From NCBI RefSeq assembly GCF_000190635.1, contig NC_015172.1:744001-808000 (forward strand): a stretch of DNA of 64,000 nucleotides. Reading direction: 5' to 3'. The first letter of the stretch is position 1. The number at the start of each line of letters is the position of its first letter. Positions 16,231 to 24,369 of the stretch are shown here, piece after piece. A program made the position numbers and the translations under genes. The notes beneath the pieces are model-generated. The model searched no databases, was not told the origin of the DNA, and was given only the letters and a program-made list of their open reading frames with translations. The DNA is from Syntrophobotulus glycolicus DSM 8271. Lineage in GTDB: Bacteria > Bacillota > Desulfitobacteriia > Desulfitobacteriales > Syntrophobotulaceae.

Positions 16231-17295
16231 ATGAAAGCACCAAGAGCAATTTTGGAAGTATCGGGGGTTAATGTTAGGTGGCAGGATATCCTGGATATCC
16301 GTTTAGAAAACACGCTCTATCTGGCAGCGGACAGTTTTGATGCCACACTTCGGAATGATCTCCTGCTTTCGGATTGGTTTCGGAAACAGCAGGAAGTCAA
16401 GATCTATTTTGGTTATGTAGAGAATCCACAGTCTTGGACCAAAGCAGATCTGAAGCATCTTTTTACTGGCCAGATCGATGGAATTAAACCGGAATGGTCC
16501 GGTAAAAAAATAGTCAGGCTGATTGGCCGGGACTATTCGTCCCCCCTGATTGACACGGAATACTCGATAGCTTTTGAAAATCAGACATCCAGCCAAATAG
16601 CCGGTATCCTGTCTAAAAAATACGGACTGAAGCCTGTGGTCACGAATACAAGCGCCGTAGCGGACAAAGAATTAATGGCCAATAAAAAAGAATGGGAAGT
16701 TCTGCAGGCCCTGGCAGATCTGGAAGGCTTTGTGTGCTATGTAACCAAAGATAAAGAATTGTACTTTGGCCCGCGCAAGGAAACAGATGAGGCTGTCATT
16801 GCAAAACTTTATAATAACGGTCCTGGTCAGGTCAACTGTACCTTAAACTTTGATGATTCGGCAGTCGGGATTGTGAATAAGGTGACTGTCAGGCATTGGC
16901 TGGGTGCAAACAAAAAACTGATCGAAGCATCAACTGTAAATCAAAGTCTGCTCTCCGCTATGGGGGGGCAGGTCAAGGAACGAATTGTCTATGAAAGTAA
17001 AGCCAAGACCGTTGCTCTGGCCAAGGAGTACGCCGAAAAAAGGTTAAAGGAATGGTCGCGAAATGTAGTCACAGCTGAAGGCTTCTGTGTCTTAAATTCA
17101 GAAATGGTTGCGGAGAAAAAAGTACTTTGTCAGGGGTTCGGTCGATTTACAGGTGAATATTATCTCAATCAAGTCACTCATTCCCTAGCCAAAAGTGACG
17201 GAGCAAAAACTGAGTTCAATTTGACAAATCTCCGGCCTGACGATGCGGAGCAGTATCGACAGGATCTGTATGATAACAATGAAAAGACAATGTGA
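16231..17295 (+). CDS. Baseplate hub protein (gpD / Mu gp44-like)
   Basis: A 354-residue hub protein of the phage late control D type, forming the base of the tail tube above the spike. The pattern VNVRWQDILDIRLENTLYLAADSFDATL, split here, and LIGRDYSSPLIDTEYS are typical of the first beta-barrel domains. ATG 16231 follows GAGGAG at 16218-16223; a TTG at 16216 lies on top of that site. It overlaps the next frame slightly. Confidence 0.78.
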   Translation: MKAPRAILEVSGVNVRWQDILDIRLENTLYLAADSFDATLRNDLLLSDWFRKQQEVKIYFGYVENPQSWTKADLKHLFTGQIDGIKPEWSGKKIVRLIGRDYSSPLIDTEYSIAFENQTSSQIAGILSKKYGLKPVVTNTSAVADKELMANKKEWEVLQALADLEGFVCYVTKDKELYFGPRKETDEAVIAKLYNNGPGQVNCTLNFDDSAVGIVNKVTVRHWLGANKKLIEASTVNQSLLSAMGGQVKERIVYESKAKTVALAKEYAEKRLKEWSRNVVTAEGFCVLNSEMVAEKKVLCQGFGRFTGEYYLNQVTHSLAKSDGAKTEFNLTNLRPDDAEQYRQDLYDNNEKTM

Positions 17296-17318
17296 TGAAA
17301 TGCATTGGAGGAAAATCT

Positions 17319-17582
17319 ATGCAAGCTATGTTCCCTCAGCTGGGTGTTCTAACTTCGATTGGCGGTAATACCGCAAGGGTATATCTTCCTCTTTTCAAAG
17401 TCGAAACCGGTTGGATCCGGATCAGCTCCAATCTGCTTTATGAACTAGAGGTTACCCTGGCCGGACAGCCTGGGACTTTTGATAAGATCGCGTATGACAC
17501 CCTGAAAATTGGGGATGAAGTTTTAGTGGTATTTGCCAACGGGGATATAAATCAAGGGATTATTACTGTTCGCGTAGGATAG
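17319..17582 (+). CDS. Small OB-fold baseplate/spike-associated protein
   Basis: An 87-residue beta-rich protein (GGNTARVYLPLF, TGWIRISSNL, KIGDEVLVVFANGDINQGII) resembling the OB-fold part of baseplate V/gp45 proteins but without a long spike domain. TTGGAGGA at 17305-17312 favours ATG 17319 over ATG 17292. It lies exactly where Mu carries gp45. Confidence 0.65.
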   Translation: MQAMFPQLGVLTSIGGNTARVYLPLFKVETGWIRISSNLLYELEVTLAGQPGTFDKIAYDTLKIGDEVLVVFANGDINQGIITVRVG

Positions 17583-17593
17583 GTGGGGTATTT

Positions 17594-17995
17594 ATGGCAG
17601 ATGAAATGGATGGCTTGGGCACATCATTGAGCTTCAGCCTGAATGAAAGTTTGAGAGTAAATTACTTAGGGCACTATGATCTGGTTTCCGGAAACGAAAA
17701 TGTTCATCAGGCTGTGCAGCTGCGGCTTAATACTCCGGTGGGATCCTTGGTACTGCACCCGGAATATGGTAATGCGATATTTGATATTATCTCCGAACCA
17801 ATGGATGATGATTTCCCAGTTAAAGCTGAACTGGCGGTAAGAGAGTGCCTGGCTACCGAAACACGGATAAATGTAGCTAGTGTGGCAGTCAAGATGCTTA
17901 ATGAAAAAAGAACCGCACAAATCTTTATTAAATATTCCATAAATGAAGATGCGGAAATAACTGAGATCATGCTGGAGGTGCCATATGGAATTTAA
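17594..17995 (+). CDS. Baseplate wedge protein, GPW/gp25-like (Mu gp46)
   Basis: A 133-residue wedge protein. The run ENVHQAVQLRLNTPVGSLV, then HPEYGNAIFD, is the signature of the gp25/W family, which is lysozyme-like in fold but structural. Its end overlaps the J-like gene by 11 bases. Confidence 0.8.
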   Translation: MADEMDGLGTSLSFSLNESLRVNYLGHYDLVSGNENVHQAVQLRLNTPVGSLVLHPEYGNAIFDIISEPMDDDFPVKAELAVRECLATETRINVASVAVKMLNEKRTAQIFIKYSINEDAEITEIMLEVPYGI

Positions 17996-19094
17996 GGATT
18001 ATAAACAGGCTAGAGATGAAATGATTGCTAAAGCGGCAGACTCTTCCGATCTCACGGACTGGAGTCCTGGGACAGCAAATTTATCTTTAATGGAAGCCGT
18101 GGCAACCGGCTTGGCCGGAGGGTATCACACCATACAGCAATTGATGGAAACGCATTTTATCACTACCGCTGGGCTTGAATACTTAAAGCTTTATGCAGAG
18201 GAATTAGACGTTCCTTGGGATCCAGGAGTAGAAGCTGTCGGAGAGATTATTTTTTCAAGGACTTCACCGGCACCTTTCAGTGAAAACATTCCTGCCGGAA
18301 CAACATTTCGCACTTTAGATGGAAAAATTGAAGTTGAAACGACAGCAGATTGTACATTGGCCCAGGGAGAAACGGAAGTGTCGGCGGCCGCCATGGCGAC
18401 AATGGTCGGCACCACCGGAATGCTACAGACGGGTACCCAGATGAAGATCTTCGGGATCTCTGTCAGTCTGGTGGAAAGTGTCGTTGTAGCGTCTCCGGGA
18501 TTTACAGGTGGCTGCGATCCAGAAACGGCGGAGCAACTTCGGCAGAGACTCTTAATCATTCGCCGTTCTCCGGGAACGTCAGGCAACAAGGCGCAGTATA
18601 TAAAATGGGCGCTCAGCATTTCAGGGGTTGGCGGGGCTTATGTGGAGCCGCTATGGGCCGGGCCGGGAACGGTTAAGGTTTATTTAATTGACACGGCGAA
18701 GCAGCCGGCCTCCGCTGGACTGATAGAAATTGTGCAGAATTATATTGATCCACTTCCCCATGGTTCCGGATCCGGGCAGGCGCCGATCGGCGCGGTGGTG
18801 ACTATCGTCGCGGCGCCGGCGGTGACGATAACCATCACAGCCACAGTGGCCCTTATTCCGGAAATGGACCTGGAAGAAGTCACAGAGAAATTCATTTCCG
18901 GTGTGCAAAGTTATTTGAGTGAAATTGCCTATTCCGCCGATCCAACAGTCCGCATTGCTAAGGTAGGCAATATTCTCCTGGACACTCCGGGCATCATTGA
19001 TTATTCCGAGTTGAACATCAATAGCGGTACCGGAAATATAACAGTCGGTCCGGGATCTGTGGCTATTTTAGGGACGGTGAGCCTGAATGAATAG
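17985..19094 (+). CDS. Baseplate J-like protein (Mu gp47)
   Basis: A 369-residue baseplate J family protein, which links wedges and tail fibres. Visible landmarks are DLTDWSPGTANLSLMEAVA, the IPAGTTFRT segment, the GGCDPETAEQLRQRLL and GTSGNKAQYIKWALSI motifs near residues 168-210, and VKVYLIDTA. Overlaps at both ends suggest coupled translation. Confidence 0.88.
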   Translation: MEFKDYKQARDEMIAKAADSSDLTDWSPGTANLSLMEAVATGLAGGYHTIQQLMETHFITTAGLEYLKLYAEELDVPWDPGVEAVGEIIFSRTSPAPFSENIPAGTTFRTLDGKIEVETTADCTLAQGETEVSAAAMATMVGTTGMLQTGTQMKIFGISVSLVESVVVASPGFTGGCDPETAEQLRQRLLIIRRSPGTSGNKAQYIKWALSISGVGGAYVEPLWAGPGTVKVYLIDTAKQPASAGLIEIVQNYIDPLPHGSGSGQAPIGAVVTIVAAPAVTITITATVALIPEMDLEEVTEKFISGVQSYLSEIAYSADPTVRIAKVGNILLDTPGIIDYSELNINSGTGNITVGPGSVAILGTVSLNE

Positions 19095-19632
19095 CACGGA
19101 GCAAATGCTGAATCTTTTGCCGGGTTACTACGCAACAGGAGAAAGCCGGGCAATGCTGGACGTTTTTGGAGATAAGCTGGAAGAGTTTCGGGACGGGATC
19201 TGGGACGTGGTTGATCAATTCTTTGTAAACACTTCCACCTGGGGACTTGATCAATGGGAAAAAGAGCTGGAGTTAAGCTCATATCTTGGAAAACCTGAAA
19301 GCGAGCGCAGGAGCCGGATCATTTCCAAGCTCCGGGGAGTCGGTACTGTAACGGTCAAGCTGATCCAGAACGTTGCCCAATCCTACGATGGTGGGCTGGT
19401 AACAGTAGCCGATCATCCTGAAGAAAGTTATTTCGTTATCAAGTTTGTAGATACAAAAGGGATCCCGCCCAACCTGGATGATCTCAAAGATGCGATCGAA
19501 GAAATAAAACCGGCGCATTTGGAAGCAGTCTATGAGTTTACCTATAACACCTATGATTATTTGAACCAGTTCACTTATGAGTATCTTGAAAGTTTCTCTT
19601 ATAATCAGCTCAGAAATGAAAAATTATCTTGA
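19087..19632 (+). CDS. YmfQ/DUF2313 tail protein (Mu gp48-like)
   Basis: A 181-residue baseplate protein of the YmfQ/DUF2313 family: LLPGYYATGES at the start, STWGLDQWEKELEL, then PESERRSRIISKLRGVGTVT. It lies between the J-like protein and the fibre, the expected gp48 site. The end (YDYLNQFTYEYLESFSYNQLR) is rich in aromatic residues. Confidence 0.82.
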   Translation: MNSTEQMLNLLPGYYATGESRAMLDVFGDKLEEFRDGIWDVVDQFFVNTSTWGLDQWEKELELSSYLGKPESERRSRIISKLRGVGTVTVKLIQNVAQSYDGGLVTVADHPEESYFVIKFVDTKGIPPNLDDLKDAIEEIKPAHLEAVYEFTYNTYDYLNQFTYEYLESFSYNQLRNEKLS

Positions 19633-19646
19633 AGGGAGTGATACCA

Positions 19647-21185
19647 TTGGCCGATTATACATTGAACTATAATCTGAAAAAGCCAGCCGGGAATGAAAAT
19701 TTTGATGTTGCCGACCAGAACGGGAACATGGGGCTGATCGATATAGCCCTTAAAGAAAATGCTGATGATATTGCCTCGGTTGCAGATGAGCTCGCGGCGC
19801 ACAAGGCGGATGAAGCGACATTATTGGCTGATTACATTCGTCAACCAGGCTATGGTATAACATCCGGCGCAAATACCTACACGATAACGCTGTCTCCCGC
19901 TCCCATATCCCTGGATGATGGCATGTGTATAGCTGTTAAAATCGGTACAACCAACACAGGAGCGGCTACACTTAACCCTAATAGTCTTGGTGCAATAAGC
20001 CTTGTGAAATCAGACGGAAGCGCCTTTGCCGCAGGGGAACTTGTCTCAGGCAGGATTTACACCTTTCGCCATAGTGGCACATCTTTTATATTACAGGGTG
20101 AAGGAAGTGGATTAACTCAGGTTGATTACGTAGGCTTTAGCGGATTTTTAAAAAAATGTGAAAAAGTTTCAAATCCAACAGCCTTAAGCGCGGAACGAAG
20201 GGATTTAGCAGCCACAACTGTAGGTGGATATGCTCTTTTTGGCGGTGGGGGCACAGGCACCGTAGTAGACGCCTATGATGCTTCTCTTACTCGAAGCACA
20301 CCAATAGCCTTAAGCGCGGCACGCCATAGCTTAGCAGCCACAACTGTAGGTGGGTACGCTCTTTTTGGCGGTGGGGGCGACAGCAGCGCCGTAGTAGACG
20401 CCTATGATGCTTCTCTTACTCGAAGCACACCAATAGCCTTAAGCGCGGCACGAGGGGATTTAGCAGCCACAACTGTAGGTGGATATGCTCTTTTTGGTGG
20501 AGGGTACGGCAGCGCCGTAGTAGACGCCTATGATGCTTCTCTTACTCGAAGCACACCAATAGCCTTAAGCGCGGCACGAAGGGATTTAGCAGCCACAACT
20601 GTAGGTGGATATGCTCTTTTTGGTGGAGGGTACGGCAGCGCCGTAGTAGACGCCTATGATGCTTCTCTTACTCGAAGCACACCAATAGCCTTAAGCGCGG
20701 CACGAGGGGATTTAGCAGCCACAACTGTAGGTGGATATGCTCTTTTTGGCGGTGGGGGCACAGGCGCCGTAGTAGACGCCTATGATGCTTCTCTTACTCG
20801 AAGCACACTAACGGAATTAAGCGCGGCACGCGCACGTTTAGCAGCCATAACCGTAGGTGGATATGCTCTTTTTGGCGGTGGGAGCAGCAGCGCCGTAGTA
20901 GACGCCTATGATGCTTCTCTTACTCGAAGCACACCAACGGAATTAAGCGCGGCACGCTATGGCTTAGCAGCCACAACTGTTGGTGGATATGCTCTTTTTG
21001 GCGGTGGGTACATCGGTAGTGCCAGTAATATCGTGGACGCTTACCTCAGTGTTATGGATATTCCCGTCACAATCGGCAGTAAATACAATTTCGGGAGCGG
21101 AGAACAGACGGCAGCAACAACCATAATAACAGCGCCAGCGCCGATAACCGGTTACATCAAATATAAGAAAGGAACGATAAACTAA
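19647..21185 (+). CDS. Tail fibre with seven Kelch-like repeats
   Basis: A 512-residue receptor-binding fibre. The N-terminus (ADYTLNYNLKKPAGNENFDV, ending DIALKENADDI) is a typical baseplate-attachment segment. Residues about 180-465 are seven repeats of 41-43 residues (LSAAR..LAATTVGGYALFGGG, then VVDAYDASLTRSTPI), a Kelch-type blade pattern, so the tip is probably a beta-propeller. Differences between repeats concentrate at two short loops. TTG 19647 with GAAGGGAG upstream fits better than TTG 19629. Confidence 0.85.
   Translation: MADYTLNYNLKKPAGNENFDVADQNGNMGLIDIALKENADDIASVADELAAHKADEATLLADYIRQPGYGITSGANTYTITLSPAPISLDDGMCIAVKIGTTNTGAATLNPNSLGAISLVKSDGSAFAAGELVSGRIYTFRHSGTSFILQGEGSGLTQVDYVGFSGFLKKCEKVSNPTALSAERRDLAATTVGGYALFGGGGTGTVVDAYDASLTRSTPIALSAARHSLAATTVGGYALFGGGGDSSAVVDAYDASLTRSTPIALSAARGDLAATTVGGYALFGGGYGSAVVDAYDASLTRSTPIALSAARRDLAATTVGGYALFGGGYGSAVVDAYDASLTRSTPIALSAARGDLAATTVGGYALFGGGGTGAVVDAYDASLTRSTLTELSAARARLAAITVGGYALFGGGSSSAVVDAYDASLTRSTPTELSAARYGLAATTVGGYALFGGGYIGSASNIVDAYLSVMDIPVTIGSKYNFGSGEQTAATTIITAPAPITGYIKYKKGTIN
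20181..21051 (+). repeat. Tandem DNA repeats of about 123-129 bases in fibre gene
   Basis: Seven near-identical units encode the Kelch-like blades. Units three and four are almost the same base for base, and the phrases GTAGACGCCTATGATGCT and ACTGTAGGTGGATATGCT recur in most units. Such repeats can gain or lose units by recombination. Confidence 0.85.
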
Positions 21186-21517
21186 TGATAAAATTTAAGA
21201 TTTGGGACAGACAAACGGATTTATACCCCTTGGTTGGAGGCAAGCTTACTCCCGAGCAGGTCTACGAAAAATGGGGATGGACACAGTCCCCCAGCGCAGT
21301 AGTACTCATTACAGAAGAAGGAGGGGTCCTTGGGAGTATTGACAATCTGGCTATCCTTAAAGCAAACCATGGAATTACCGCCGAAGATACTGAGCAGGCT
21401 ATCGCCGAGATCGAAGCCATCATGAACACCCCGGCCCCGGAGCCTGTCGATCAGAATGAGGCGATTGTCGCACGGCTGGATTACATGATCATGATGAATG
21501 AGGAGGGAACTTTGTAA
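21185..21517 (+). CDS. Tail fibre-adjacent protein, probable fibre chaperone
   Basis: A 110-residue protein starting right at the fibre stop. It has a compact alpha/beta N-terminus (FKIWDRQTDLYPLVGGKLTPEQVYEKWGW, shortened) and an acidic helical end. Its place directly after the fibre suggests fibre assembly. The family is not certain. A very small XkdX-like gene follows with a 1-base overlap. Confidence 0.55.
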   Translation: MIKFKIWDRQTDLYPLVGGKLTPEQVYEKWGWTQSPSAVVLITEEGGVLGSIDNLAILKANHGITAEDTEQAIAEIEAIMNTPAPEPVDQNEAIVARLDYMIMMNEEGTL

Positions 21518-21654
21518 TGTTAGACTTTAAAACCATTAATAGGTACTACAAGGAAAAATACTGGTCTAAAAAAATGATCTGGAATGCCGTAGTAAAGGGA
21601 TATATCACCGCCGCCGAATATGAGGAAATCACCGGGGAATCGTACCAGGCGTAA
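21517..21654 (+). CDS. XkdX-family small protein
   Basis: A 45-residue protein (LDFKTINRYYKEKYWSKK, then AVVKGYITAAEYEEITGE) with the XkdX pattern of a short aromatic/basic helix followed by G-I/T-EY-ITG. XkdX proteins lie next to fibre genes in PBSX-like and many Firmicutes phages; their job is unknown. GAGGAGGGA lies upstream and the stop overlaps the next ATG. Confidence 0.8.
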   Translation: MLDFKTINRYYKEKYWSKKMIWNAVVKGYITAAEYEEITGESYQA

Positions 21655-21833
21655 TGTCGCAGATGTCGCTTTTAGTAAAAAAATGTCCATATTGTAAAGG
21701 CAAAAATCTTTATCTTAAACGGACATGGCCTACAGAACAACATGGTTGCAGGGATTGCGAGAAGAAAATCGCTATCATGCGCAAAAATGGAATGAGTGAA
21801 GAGTTAATCAGGAAAGTATTTTCCGTGAGATAA
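21654..21833 (+). CDS. Small zinc-ribbon protein (Com-like position)
   Basis: A 59-residue protein with CPYC (residues 11-14) and CRDC (about residues 32-35), a zinc-binding knuckle pair, then a basic helical tail. It begins in the stop of the XkdX gene (TAATG). Mu carries a similar-sized zinc protein, Com, at its right end as translational activator of mom. No mom-like gene follows here, so the likeness is only in size, cysteines and place. Confidence 0.65.
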   Translation: MSQMSLLVKKCPYCKGKNLYLKRTWPTEQHGCRDCEKKIAIMRKNGMSEELIRKVFSVR

Positions 21834-21878
21834 CGCTCTTTTACACAATAAAGATGAACAAATATAGGGATGGTTGAT

Positions 21879-22037
21879 ATGGTTCATAGATTTTCCAAAA
21901 AAATATTATTTCAAATAGAAGATATGAAAATTAAGGGCAATTCTATTAAACAGATAGCTAAAAAGCTTAAAATAACACCTACAGATGTGAAAAATGGGTT
22001 AAATAAAATATACGAGCAAGAATTTAGAGAAGGGTAA
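21879..22037 (+). CDS. Small helix-turn-helix protein at prophage right end
   Basis: A 52-residue basic protein whose second half (SIKQIAKKLKITPTDVKNGL) has the spacing of a helix-turn-helix. It is the last gene before a strong terminator and the probable prophage end. AGGGATGG upstream is only a weak ribosome site. The role is unknown. Confidence 0.5.
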   Translation: MVHRFSKKILFQIEDMKIKGNSIKQIAKKLKITPTDVKNGLNKIYEQEFREG

Positions 22038-22085
22038 GATTAGTTCACATATGTTAGCAGAAGATTGGAGCATTGTTAGTTAATA

Positions 22086-22126
22086 ATCATACCCAAGGGA
22101 AATTGATTTTTACCCTTGGGTATGAT
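22086..22126 (+). terminator. Strong terminator at the end of the phage late operon
   Basis: ATCATACCCAAGGG (22086-22099) pairs perfectly with CCCTTGGGTATGAT (22113-22126), a 14-bp stem with a 13-base loop that contains T-runs. It is symmetrical enough to work in both directions. The surrounding 22038-22247 holds no gene. Confidence 0.8.
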
Positions 22127-22165
22127 ACACAAATGTAGGAAGGAAAAATTAATTTAAAAAAGTAA

Positions 22166-22210
22166 TTTTTGCAGAATAGTTTGCGAATTTTTGCAAAAAT
22201 TTTTGCAAAG
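22166..22210. repeat. TTTTTGCA repeats, candidate prophage right end
   Basis: TTTTTGCA-type units occur at 22166, 22188 and 22200, with a related TTTGCGAA at 22180. Mu-like ends carry clustered transposase-binding repeats and end in CA. This cluster lies between the last phage gene and foreign IS debris, the right place. The exact junction cannot be fixed without the left end. Confidence 0.35.
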
Positions 22211-22247
22211 CTACATTAAAAACTAAGTTATAAGCTATAATGAAGGC

Positions 22248-22484
22248 ATGAGTAAAAAAAGAAGAAATCACCAACCAGAATTTAAAGCCCAGGTCGTCTT
22301 GGAGTTACTCCGAGAAGAAAAGACAGTGAATGAGCTTGCATCCGAGCACCAGATCAGCCCAGTGCTAATAAGCCGATGGAAAGCTGAGTTTATGGAACGT
22401 GCGGCTGAAATATTTAAGAAAGGACCGTCTGATACGGAAAAAGAGCTGGCAGAAAAAGAAGCGCATATCGCAGACTTAGAGAGA
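22248..22484 (+). pseudogene. IS3-family orfA transposase fragment
   Basis: The start and first 79 residues of an IS3-type OrfA are present (KKRRNHQPEFKAQVVLELL, then a helix-turn-helix NELASEHQISPVLISRWK). The frame then leaves the family after IADLER and joins a piece of another transposase. OrfB is absent. This is a deletion remnant. Confidence 0.8.
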
Positions 22485-22488
22485 TGCG

Positions 22489-22702
22489 GTGGAAGGAAAA
22501 TTCGGCGAAGGAAAGCGGTTCTATGGACTTGGTCGGATCATGGCCCGTCTTAAGGAAACCAGCGAGACGGTAATCGCTATGCAGCTGTTGGTAATGAACC
22601 TGGAGCACAAGCTCCGGATTCTATTACTCAATTTTATGAAAGCCTATTTTAGGCTGAATAGATTGGCCTATTGAAAAATTAAATCTGTTCAGCAATCCCT
22701 AA
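22489..22702 (+). pseudogene. C-terminal end of a DDE transposase (IS1182-like) plus element end
   Basis: Only the last 60 or so residues remain: GKFGEGKRFYGLGRIMARLK and IAMQLLVMNLEHKLRILL, typical of IS1182-type transposase C-termini. After the stop at 22674, the sequence AATCTGTTCAGCAATCCCTA recurs at 56414, marking the element end. It is fused directly to the IS3 fragment. Confidence 0.75.
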
Positions 22703-22746
22703 ATAAATGATTCGATGACTAAAAGCAAAAGATTGGATGGTGCATT

Positions 22747-23190
22747 TTGGAGATAAAAAGTATTTGCGAAAACAAAAAGCAGTTCCTGGATTTACTCTTG
22801 TTAGCTGATGAACAAGAATCCATGATAGACAAATATTTAGAGCGAGGAGATCTTTTTGCCTTATATGATAGCGACTTGAAAAGTGTGTGCATAGTTACAC
22901 GGGAAAGTGATGATGTATGTGAGCTGAAAAACATAGCCACTTATGAAAAATGGCATGGTAATGGGTATGGCAGCAAACTTTTGCATCACATTTTTTCACA
23001 CTACAAAGGCAAGTACACGACTATGATTGTGGGAACAGGTGACAGCCCATGGATATTACGGTTTTACGAAAAAAACGGTTTTAGGATTTCGCATCGGGTT
23101 AAGGACTTTTTCATAGACAATTATGACCACCCAATGTTTGATGACGGTATTCAATTAGTGGATATGATTTATTTGAGTAAGGCTCTATAA
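22747..23190 (+). CDS. GNAT-family N-acetyltransferase
   Basis: A 147-residue acyl-CoA-dependent acetyltransferase. The acetyl-CoA loop appears as [20 protein letters not shown] (about residues 65-84), followed by [21 protein letters not shown], the typical beta-4/helix/beta-5 end of GNAT. The substrate cannot be told. The start is TTG 22747 with no strong ribosome site. It is isolated between IS debris and a relaxase remnant. Confidence 0.8.
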   Translation: MEIKSICENKKQFLDLLLLADEQESMIDKYLERGDLFALYDSDLKSVCIVTRESDDVCELKNIATYEKWHGNGYGSKLLHHIFSHYKGKYTTMIVGTGDSPWILRFYEKNGFRISHRVKDFFIDNYDHPMFDDGIQLVDMIYLSKAL

Positions 23191-23339
23191 CTTAGTCAAC
23201 ATTCTTACCCAAAGGACGAAGAAACGCAATTATCGTATGAAATTAGAAACGGGTCAATATATTTAGATGTTTTATTAATTAATACCCTCTTAAAATATTA
23301 ATAATTTTCTGGATATTTGGCCCGGTTGCCGTTCGACTC

Positions 23340-23490
23340 CCTGTCCTCTCTGAAATTCAGGCCGCGCACAGTGCCGAGCCTTCCTTGTATAACGCTGCCA
23401 TCCGGTATCTGGATGATCTGAAAGCGTCCGGCGAAGCCGTTACACCCAGGAAATGGCGGGCCGAGAAGGATCACCTGACCGCTGATAGGC
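23340..23490 (+). pseudogene. Relaxase/mobilisation protein fragment
   Basis: One frame reads EIQAAHSAEPSLYNAAIRYL, then DDLKASGEAVTPRKWRAEKD and HLTADR, which resembles a conserved stretch near the C-terminus of relaxases from mobilisable elements. No start and no relaxase domain remain. It marks a lost integrative element next to the toxin-antitoxin pair. Confidence 0.6.
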
Positions 23491-23491
23491 A

Positions 23492-23535
23492 AAGCAAAAC
23501 GCCGTACAGGGTTTCCCCGGTACGGTGTTTTGCTT
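23492..23535. terminator. Long hairpin ending the toxin-antitoxin operon
   Basis: AAGCAAAACGCCGTAC (23492-23507) pairs with GTACGGTGTTTTGCTT (23520-23535) with one G-T pair and a 12-base loop. It directly abuts the toxin stop on the minus strand. Confidence 0.75.
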
Positions 23536-23816
23536 CATCTTCCAAACAGATCGCTGTGGGTTCCGGTACGGGCCAGTGTCAGTACAAGAATATCATTATC
23601 CACGCGATACACAAGCAGCCAATCGCTTTGAATATGACATTCCCGATGGCTTATCCAATTCCCGGATAGCGTGTGGTCGCGGTTGGTTTCAGGTAGGGGC
23701 ACGCCCTTGGCAAGCAGACGTATGATATCGTCCAGCAAATTGACATTTTGCCCGCGTTTCATCGCCAGCTTGTAGTCCTTCTTGAATTGGGATGTCCAGA
23801 CAACGTCCAGTTTCAT
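23535..23816 (-). CDS. yafQ: YafQ/RelE-type mRNA interferase toxin
   Basis: A 93-residue toxin of the YafQ group of type II systems, which cleave mRNA on the ribosome. Family landmarks are visible: WTSQFKKDYKLAMKRG at the start, H-LSGNWISHRECHI in the middle, and the end DWLLVYRVDNDILVLTLART followed by GTHSDLF. Catalytic histidines and aspartates are in place. Its start overlaps the antitoxin stop by 4 bases. Confidence 0.92.
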   Translation of the reverse strand: MKLDVVWTSQFKKDYKLAMKRGQNVNLLDDIIRLLAKGVPLPETNRDHTLSGNWISHRECHIQSDWLLVYRVDNDILVLTLARTGTHSDLFGR

Positions 23817-24091
23817 CTTTTTAGCTCCCTCAACGCTTCCTCTACATCGCTGTAGCGTTTCGCATTGGGGTCGCGGGCAATACGTTCGGCTTCCTGCATC
23901 GCCGCAATGGTTTCGGCATTGGGCTGATTGAGCGAAACATCAAAGGGAATCCGGCCTTCCCGAAGCGATTGGCGAACAAAAATATTGAACGCCGTGGAGA
24001 GGTTCATCCCCAATTCGTTAAACAGCGTGTCAGCCTGCGCTTTCAAGTCGGCATCCATGCGGATGCTGATGTTGGTAGTGGAGCCAGCCAT
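23813..24091 (-). CDS. dinJ: DinJ/RelB-type antitoxin
   Basis: A 92-residue antitoxin. The N-terminus (TTNISIRMDADLKAQADTLF, then NELGMNLSTAFNIFVRQ) is the ribbon-helix-helix DNA-binding domain, and the C-terminus wraps the toxin. ATG 24091 is chosen because AAAGGAGATGA lies just upstream; a longer frame upstream has no ribosome site. Autoregulation with the toxin is expected. Confidence 0.92.
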   Translation of the reverse strand: MAGSTTNISIRMDADLKAQADTLFNELGMNLSTAFNIFVRQSLREGRIPFDVSLNQPNAETIAAMQEAERIARDPNAKRYSDVEEALRELKR

Positions 24092-24105
24092 ACAATCATC
24101 TCCTT

Positions 24106-24161
24106 TCGTGCTGGTAGTTATATTATAGATGATCGCACGAAAAACACAACACAATGCACGA
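24106..24161 (-). promoter_or_regulatory. Toxin-antitoxin promoter with TCGTGC operators
   Basis: On the minus strand TTGTGT (24149-24144) and TATAAT (24127-24122) are separated by 16 bases. TCGTGC at 24106-24111 and its complement GCACGA at 24135-24140 flank the -10 box, and a third GCACGA lies at 24156-24161. This is a plausible autoregulatory operator set. Confidence 0.6.
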
Positions 24162-24369
24162 AAAATATTTTCATTAAGGAGCTGCGACGAGTTGGAGTTT
24201 GACCGCATGGGCGACAGGCGCACATCTTGTTTTTCTGTCTTTCCTGAATATGCCGGGTTAAACTGAACAGTTTGACCATTAAAATTGAACAGTGAGAACG
24301 AAAATGACCGTTAACCTTAGAGGGGCGATCATTTTGGTTTTATTGGATAAGAACTTTGTTTTAAACATC

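Noticed and set aside
20181-21051. Regular repeats that could suggest a CRISPR array
   Set aside because: The units are about 125 bases, in frame and fully coding; there are no short repeats with unique spacers and no cas genes.
19647-21185. Variable loops as a diversity-generating retroelement target
   Set aside because: No reverse transcriptase and no template repeat are present nearby.
24225-24345. Possible IS end between the toxin-antitoxin pair and the AtzF C-domain gene
   Set aside because: The sequence is suggestive (repeated TTGAACAG-like and TTTGACC phrases), but no transposase or matching inverted end is visible.
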